A stretch of 43,658 bases of DNA from a virus. The notes beneath the pieces are model-generated. The model did no database searches. It was not told the origin of the DNA and saw nothing but the letters and a program-made list of their open reading frames with translations. The stretch covers positions 1 through 43,658 of the IMG/VR virus record IMGVR_UViG_3300035016_000044. One strand, 5' to 3'. The position numbers were made by a program, and so were the translations under genes. How positions within the stretch are numbered: position 1 is the first letter of the stretch; each line of letters opens with the position of its first letter. Below are positions 40,364-43,658 of this stretch, piece by piece.

Positions 40364-41046
40364 TGATCCGCGACCCATACATCGAGTGGCTCCGCGCGGG
40401 CCTTGAGCAACCCGGCAAGACGCAGTCCGGATTGGCTGCGCTGCTGGGGTTGCACCCTTCAGCGATAAGCAAAGTCCTTAGCAACAAGCGCAAGTTCAGC
40501 ACGTCTGAGCTGAACCTGGCGGAGGACTATCTGGGCATCCCCGCACCAGCTTCTGAACTCCGCCTCACACCCACAGCCACAGAACGCCTGCCGGTGGCGG
40601 GCAAAGTAGCAGCCGGTGTGTTCCGAGAAGTCGACCCCTACGATCAGTCCGAGATCGAATGGCTCTCACTTCCCCCCGATGAACAGTTCCCGCATGCTCG
40701 GCGGATGGCCTTCGATGTTGAAGGCGATAGCATGAACGAGCTTCAGCCAAGGCCGATCCTTAGTGGAGACCGTGCCATCTGTGTCGACTTCTCCGACATA
40801 GCCGAAGAAGTGAAGATCCGGACGGGCATGGTCGTGGTGGTCGAGCGCTCGCGGGACGGCGGCCAGACCCGGGAATGGTCTATAAAACAGATAGAGTTCT
40901 ACCCCGACAGGATAGAGTTTTGCCCGCGCTCCAGCGTCAAGAAATACAAGCCCATCCTGGTCAATCACGATCTGCATGCAGACAGCGGCGAAACGGTCGA
41001 GATCATCGCTTTGCTGCGAAACGTGATCTCTAGCTATACCTTCTAG
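40363..41046 (+). CDS. CI-like prophage repressor, HTH plus S24 (LexA-like) protease domain
   Basis: 227 residues from ATG 40363; an in-frame GTG at 40336 is possible. N-terminal HTH (KTQSGLAALLGLHPSAISKV LSNKRKF). A linker with KVAAGVF holds the likely Ala-Gly self-cleavage site. The S24 domain has catalytic Ser in VEGDSM and a candidate Lys in REWSIKQI. It should repress the early operons and be inactivated through RecA during SOS. No Shine-Dalgarno precedes ATG 40363 and an operator covers it, so a leaderless message, as with lambda cI from PRM, is possible. It shares CTAG with the convergent zinc-ribbon gene. Confidence 0.92.
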   Translation: MIRDPYIEWLRAGLEQPGKTQSGLAALLGLHPSAISKVLSNKRKFSTSELNLAEDYLGIPAPASELRLTPTATERLPVAGKVAAGVFREVDPYDQSEIEWLSLPPDEQFPHARRMAFDVEGDSMNELQPRPILSGDRAICVDFSDIAEEVKIRTGMVVVVERSRDGGQTREWSIKQIEFYPDRIEFCPRSSVKKYKPILVNHDLHADSGETVEIIALLRNVISSYTF

Positions 41047-41294
41047 GCCGCATCGATCGCCGGAGCCTCCCACTCGTCGCCGCACTCCCCCTCCAAGGTA
41101 ACTGCGACTAGGATGCCGCTAGTCCCCTCGCAGTGCCGGCAATGAAACGGCACGTTGGTCATCGCCGCGCTGCTCAGAAACTCATCGATGGTGCTGGGGG
41201 CCTCCTCGACTCGCGGGACAGCAACTGTTTGCACTGATGGCCGGACGCAGTTCGAGCAACGAAGGTGCATTGTGAATTCGCGAAGGTGGGTCAT
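41043..41294 (-). CDS. Small zinc-ribbon protein, 83 residues
   Basis: MTHLREFTMHLRCSNCVRPS opens with CSNC; FHCRHCEG supplies a second CxxC about 40 residues later, a classic four-Cys zinc ribbon. The C-terminus is acidic (GECGDEWEAPAIDAA). ATG 41294 is preferred; Met at 41270 is possible. It converges on the CI gene, sharing a CTAG, so it is probably an independent, lysogen-expressed gene. Function unknown. Confidence 0.7.
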   Translation of the reverse strand: MTHLREFTMHLRCSNCVRPSVQTVAVPRVEEAPSTIDEFLSSAAMTNVPFHCRHCEGTSGILVAVTLEGECGDEWEAPAIDAA

Positions 41295-41387
41295 CGCGGG
41301 TCGCCTCAAATTAGAACAGATAGAGAACAAACCACTCATGCGGCCTTGAGTCGAGTCCGATTCGAAAGTTCCCTCGCAAATTCACTC

Positions 41388-41438
41388 CGTGCTATAATCG
41401 CACACCTTGCTTGACTTGTGTTGTGCTATTATCGCACA
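41388..41438. promoter_or_regulatory. Two CI operators before the rightward early operon
   Basis: CGTGCTATAATCGCACA (41388-41404) and TGTGCTATTATCGCACA (41422-41438), 34 bp apart, match the sites next to CI almost exactly and enclose TATAAT and TATTAT, likely -10 elements. They lie 31-80 bp before the ATG at 41469. CI bound here would block the rightward promoter. No good -35 hexamer at 17 bp was found. Confidence 0.75.
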
Positions 41439-41468
41439 ATGGCCCCAGTTTCACCACTGGAGGCCATC

Positions 41469-42278
41469 ATGCATCCCCGTTCCCGCAACCGCGCCCGGAT
41501 CACCCCCGACACTCTGCGCCGCCAGGCAGCGCAGCCCGCTCTGCACGTCGTGCGGCCGCAGACCGCCTTCCGTGTCGTCGCCGGCACCCTGGCCGTCATC
41601 CGCCCCTTCGAGATCAACTGGCCCTTCACCGGCACCAGCATCGCCTTCGTCGCCGGGGAGGAGGTTCACCTGGCAAAGCCCGAGGACTGGATCGGCGGCG
41701 AGAGCATCGTCATCGTTGTCGAGACGCGCACGATCATTCTTGACCCGGCGAAACCGCTGGGTCTGACCGCCCTGCCGCGCCGCCTGGCGAACCATGGCGA
41801 CACCGTCGTCGGCGGTTTCGACCTTGCTCCCGACTGCGCTGTCCTCGCCGGCAGTATGTGGGACGCCAACCTCAAGTCGGCCGCTCCAACCCCGGCACCG
41901 GAAGCCGTTGAACGCATGGCGGACATCTTCATTGCCCGCCAGCGCGACGGCTTCGACGACACCACCCACCACGACCTCGTTCGTGAAGGCGTATCTGAAA
42001 GCGACATTGTCGCCCACTATGACGCCGCCGTTGCCCGTGCCGCCCGCATGCCCCGCGATCGCGACGTTGCCGATGCCGGCGCCAGCTACGACCGGCAGGC
42101 CCGCGTCATGCGCGGCGCCAACGCCCTTGTCGGCGAACTCGACCCGAACAGGGTGCACACCACCCTACGCCTCGCCGGCCTTTCCACCCCCGAGATCGGC
42201 AACCTCTTCGACGACATCATCGGGGAGTCGATGCGCATGGTGCGCGAAGGCCACGCCGCCCTGGCTGGGGCACACTGA
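41469..42278 (+). CDS. First gene of rightward early operon, hypothetical, 269 residues
   Basis: ATG 41469 with GGAGG upstream (MHPRSRNRARITPDTLRRQA); longer starts fall in the operator. The first half is beta-rich (FRVVAGTLAVIRPFEINWPF, SIVIVVETRTIILDPA), the second helical (EAVERMADIFIARQRDGFDD, ESDIVAHYDAAVARAARMPR). No known domain recognised. Being directly behind two CI operators it should be the first lytic gene expressed on this side. Confidence 0.75.
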   Translation: MHPRSRNRARITPDTLRRQAAQPALHVVRPQTAFRVVAGTLAVIRPFEINWPFTGTSIAFVAGEEVHLAKPEDWIGGESIVIVVETRTIILDPAKPLGLTALPRRLANHGDTVVGGFDLAPDCAVLAGSMWDANLKSAAPTPAPEAVERMADIFIARQRDGFDDTTHHDLVREGVSESDIVAHYDAAVARAARMPRDRDVADAGASYDRQARVMRGANALVGELDPNRVHTTLRLAGLSTPEIGNLFDDIIGESMRMVREGHAALAGAH

Positions 42279-42279
42279 C

Positions 42280-42414
42280 ATGGCCACCCGCACCAAGAGG
42301 CGCAGCCGATCTGGCGCCCACGTGCCCTGCCCCCATTGCGGCAAGCGCGTCCGCACCGAGAAGGGCCTCAAGCGGCACATGGCGGACGCCGGCTGCCAGA
42401 CGGAGGCCCGCTGA
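42280..42414 (+). CDS. 44-residue C2H2-like zinc-finger microprotein
   Basis: MATRTKRRSRSGAHVPCPHC, then GKRVRTEKGLKRHMADAGC: CPHC, then RH and a final Cys give a CxxC-x12-H-x5-C finger, with a basic N-terminus suited to DNA or RNA. It follows the 269-residue gene by one base and its TGATG overlaps the next start. Likely a regulatory or anti-host microprotein; function unknown. Confidence 0.7.
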   Translation: MATRTKRRSRSGAHVPCPHCGKRVRTEKGLKRHMADAGCQTEAR

Positions 42415-42524
42415 TGTGGTCCCGCTTCGCCTGCTGGCTGTCGCGCGGCGACAACGCCTTCAGCCTCCTGCTCTGGGCCGTGGCCCCGCCCCTTCTGACC
42501 ATTGTCGGGATTGGATTCTTCTGA
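42414..42524 (+). CDS. 36-residue single-pass membrane microprotein
   Basis: MWSRFACWLSRGDNAFSLLL continues WAVAPPLLTIVGIGFF, one hydrophobic span after a short amphipathic start. Both start and stop overlap neighbours (TGATG at each end), which supports coding. Function unknown. Confidence 0.6.
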   Translation: MWSRFACWLSRGDNAFSLLLWAVAPPLLTIVGIGFF

Positions 42525-42658
42525 TGGCACGATGGCAAGATCACGCCGACGTTTTCACCTGCGTCGATTGCGGGGAGCAAATTATCTCGATTAGCCGAAG
42601 CGGCGGGAATTGCGTCTGCGCAAAGCATGTGCGGCAGATTGGCGGGCCTCGCAAATGA
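42524..42658 (+). CDS. 44-residue zinc-binding microprotein
   Basis: MARWQDHADVFTCVDCGEQI and GGNCVCAKHVRQ contain CVDC and CVC plus His, a possible zinc knuckle. Coupled by TGATG to the previous gene and by ATGA to the HD gene. It may be a small nucleic-acid-binding or inhibitor protein. Family not recognised. Confidence 0.65.
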   Translation: MARWQDHADVFTCVDCGEQIISISRSGGNCVCAKHVRQIGGPRK

Positions 42659-43233
42659 CGCGCACCACCAACATCGCCACGCTCACCGGCCTGCTCGACC
42701 TGTCCGAGCCGGATCCCGCGCAGGTAACGCTCAAGGACATTGCCCTCAAGCTGGCCACCAAGCCACGCTGGGGCGGCGTGCTGCAGCCACCCCTGTCAGT
42801 TGCGCTGCATTCCCTTCTGGTCGCCGACCAGCTGCCGCCAGCCATGCGCATCTACGGCCTGCTGCATGACGCGCACGAGGCCTATATCGGCGATATCACC
42901 ACCCCGCTCGAAACCGAACTGACCCGCGTCCTACCCGGTTTCGGCGCCCATCTCGCCAATCTGAAGAACCGGCTCGATATCGCCATTCGCACCGCCCTTG
43001 GCGTGCCCGAGCCAAGCATGGAGACGCGCGCCACGGTGCACAGCGCCGACATGCGCATGGCCGCCACCGAATGGCTGTCGCTGATGCCGGACGCCTGCGG
43101 CCCCAGCCCGATACCGGCCGAGCCCTACCGCCAGATGCGCGTTAAGCCGCTGGCCTGGCCCGACGCCGATTCCCGCTTCCGCCAGGCCGTCGAGCTCGAG
43201 CTCGCCATGCGCAGCTGGGAGGTGCTCCCGTGA
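42655..43233 (+). CDS. HD-domain hydrolase (YfbR-like nucleotidase candidate)
   Basis: 192 residues from ATG 42655 (ATGA overlap). SVALHSLLVADQLP provides the first His, IYGLLHDAHEAYIGDI the HD pair, and ATVHSADMRMAATEWLS the final Asp, the H...HD...D metal-binding pattern of HD hydrolases such as YfbR 5'-deoxynucleotidases. In phages these proteins adjust nucleotide pools. Substrate not known. Confidence 0.85.
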   Translation: MTRTTNIATLTGLLDLSEPDPAQVTLKDIALKLATKPRWGGVLQPPLSVALHSLLVADQLPPAMRIYGLLHDAHEAYIGDITTPLETELTRVLPGFGAHLANLKNRLDIAIRTALGVPEPSMETRATVHSADMRMAATEWLSLMPDACGPSPIPAEPYRQMRVKPLAWPDADSRFRQAVELELAMRSWEVLP

Positions 43234-43658
43234 ACCCCGACATTCAGTTCGTCAGCGTTCTCGCTGACCACCCGAGGCTCTTTGCCTTCGTGCTGACGGC
43301 TTTCGCGGACGGCATCGACAGCGGGGCTTTTCCTGCTGGTCGACTGCCGCCCACGGGCACCGAGTCCTGCGCATTCCACGCGCCCGACGGCGTCGAGCCG
43401 ATTGCCTTCGCCACATTCTACCAGCCGGACGAACGGTCATTTGTCTGGCTGGACCTTCTTTGGGTGGAGCCGGAGTTCCGCGAACGCGGATGGGGCGGAG
43501 CAATCATCCAGGCCTTGGCCGACCGCTCACGCCGCGTCGGCCATAGCCACCTGGAGTTTGGCACGCTGGCCAGCAACGGGGCGATGCAACAGCTGGCGGA
43601 AAAGATCGGCTGCGACCGGTTCACCATCGGCTACCGGCTGGAGCTGGCACATGGCTGA
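43230..43658 (+). CDS. GNAT-family N-acetyltransferase
   Basis: 142 residues from GTG 43230, overlapping the HD gene stop (GTGA). LDLLWVEPEFRERGWGGAII QALADRSRR is motif A with the acetyl-CoA-binding R-x-x-G-x-G (RERGWGG), followed by HLEFGTLASNGAMQQLAEKI and a final strand, typical GNAT. The acetylated target is unknown. The gene ends on the last base of the window; the operon probably continues. Confidence 0.85.
   Translation: MNPDIQFVSVLADHPRLFAFVLTAFADGIDSGAFPAGRLPPTGTESCAFHAPDGVEPIAFATFYQPDERSFVWLDLLWVEPEFRERGWGGAIIQALADRSRRVGHSHLEFGTLASNGAMQQLAEKIGCDRFTIGYRLELAHG

Noticed and set aside
41405-41421. TTGACT as a -35 element for the rightward promoter
   Set aside because: Spacing to TATTAT at 41427 is only 10 nt, so it is not a standard promoter pair.

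Overview
The window is most of a temperate siphophage (lambda-type) prophage from a GC-rich alphaproteobacterium. The gene families (DUF6538-type integrase, DUF2303, DUF6441, DUF1833, ClpP-type protease fused to capsid) and codon use suggest Hyphomicrobiales, perhaps Devosia-like; the host genus is an inference and is not proven by the sequence. The window starts and ends on gene boundaries. The rightward early operon runs off the right edge and no att sites were found, so neither prophage end is demonstrated.

Layout, left to right. (1) 1-1332: tyrosine integrase. (2) 1500-5045: a visibly less GC-rich cargo island with a GHKL ATPase fused to a PD-(D/E)XK nuclease, divergent from a ribbon-helix-helix regulator and a C5-cytosine methyltransferase. 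It looks like a compact, unusual restriction-modification or defence system with a tandem palindromic operator between the two arms. (3) 5233-6224: small genes around a GTTC-N7-GTTC (alphaproteobacterial LexA-type) box; one gene is frameshifted. (4) 6226-8700: lysis cassette on the minus strand (amidase endolysin, holin-like protein, overlapping Rz/Rz1 spanins, two membrane proteins). (5) 8806-9414: an outer-membrane barrel moron on the plus strand, broken by an in-frame TGA. (6) 9411-30773: the late structural operon, all minus strand and read right to left: terminase small and large, gpW, portal, protease-capsid fusion, DUF2190, head-tail genes, tail tube, G/GT chaperone with a textbook programmed -1 frameshift, tape measure, DUF1833, NlpC/P60, J-like protein and fibre. 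A plus-strand secreted moron is inserted at 20942-21301. (7) 30992-40269: leftward early operon with a replication-type wHTH protein, a DndC/PAPS-reductase-like PP-loop protein, an HNH nuclease, DUF2303, a ParB-MT-A70 adenine methylase fusion and a Cro-like repressor. (8) 40363-41046: CI-like HTH/S24 repressor on the plus strand, followed by a convergent zinc-ribbon gene. (9) 41469-43658: rightward early operon of translationally coupled small genes, an HD hydrolase and a GNAT acetyltransferase.

Control logic. Five near-identical 17-bp operators (TGTGC-N7-GCACA) occur in two clusters: three between the Cro-like gene and CI, and two in front of the rightward operon. CI can therefore hold both early operons off. 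Hairpins followed by T runs separate the early from the late leftward genes. Cargo genes on the plus strand inside minus-strand late operons are positioned for expression in the lysogen. No tRNA, rRNA, CRISPR array or insertion sequence was seen. No stretch longer than 300 bases lacks a gene; the longest gaps are 5046-5232, 41295-41468, 30774-30991, 1333-1499 and 3612-3753.
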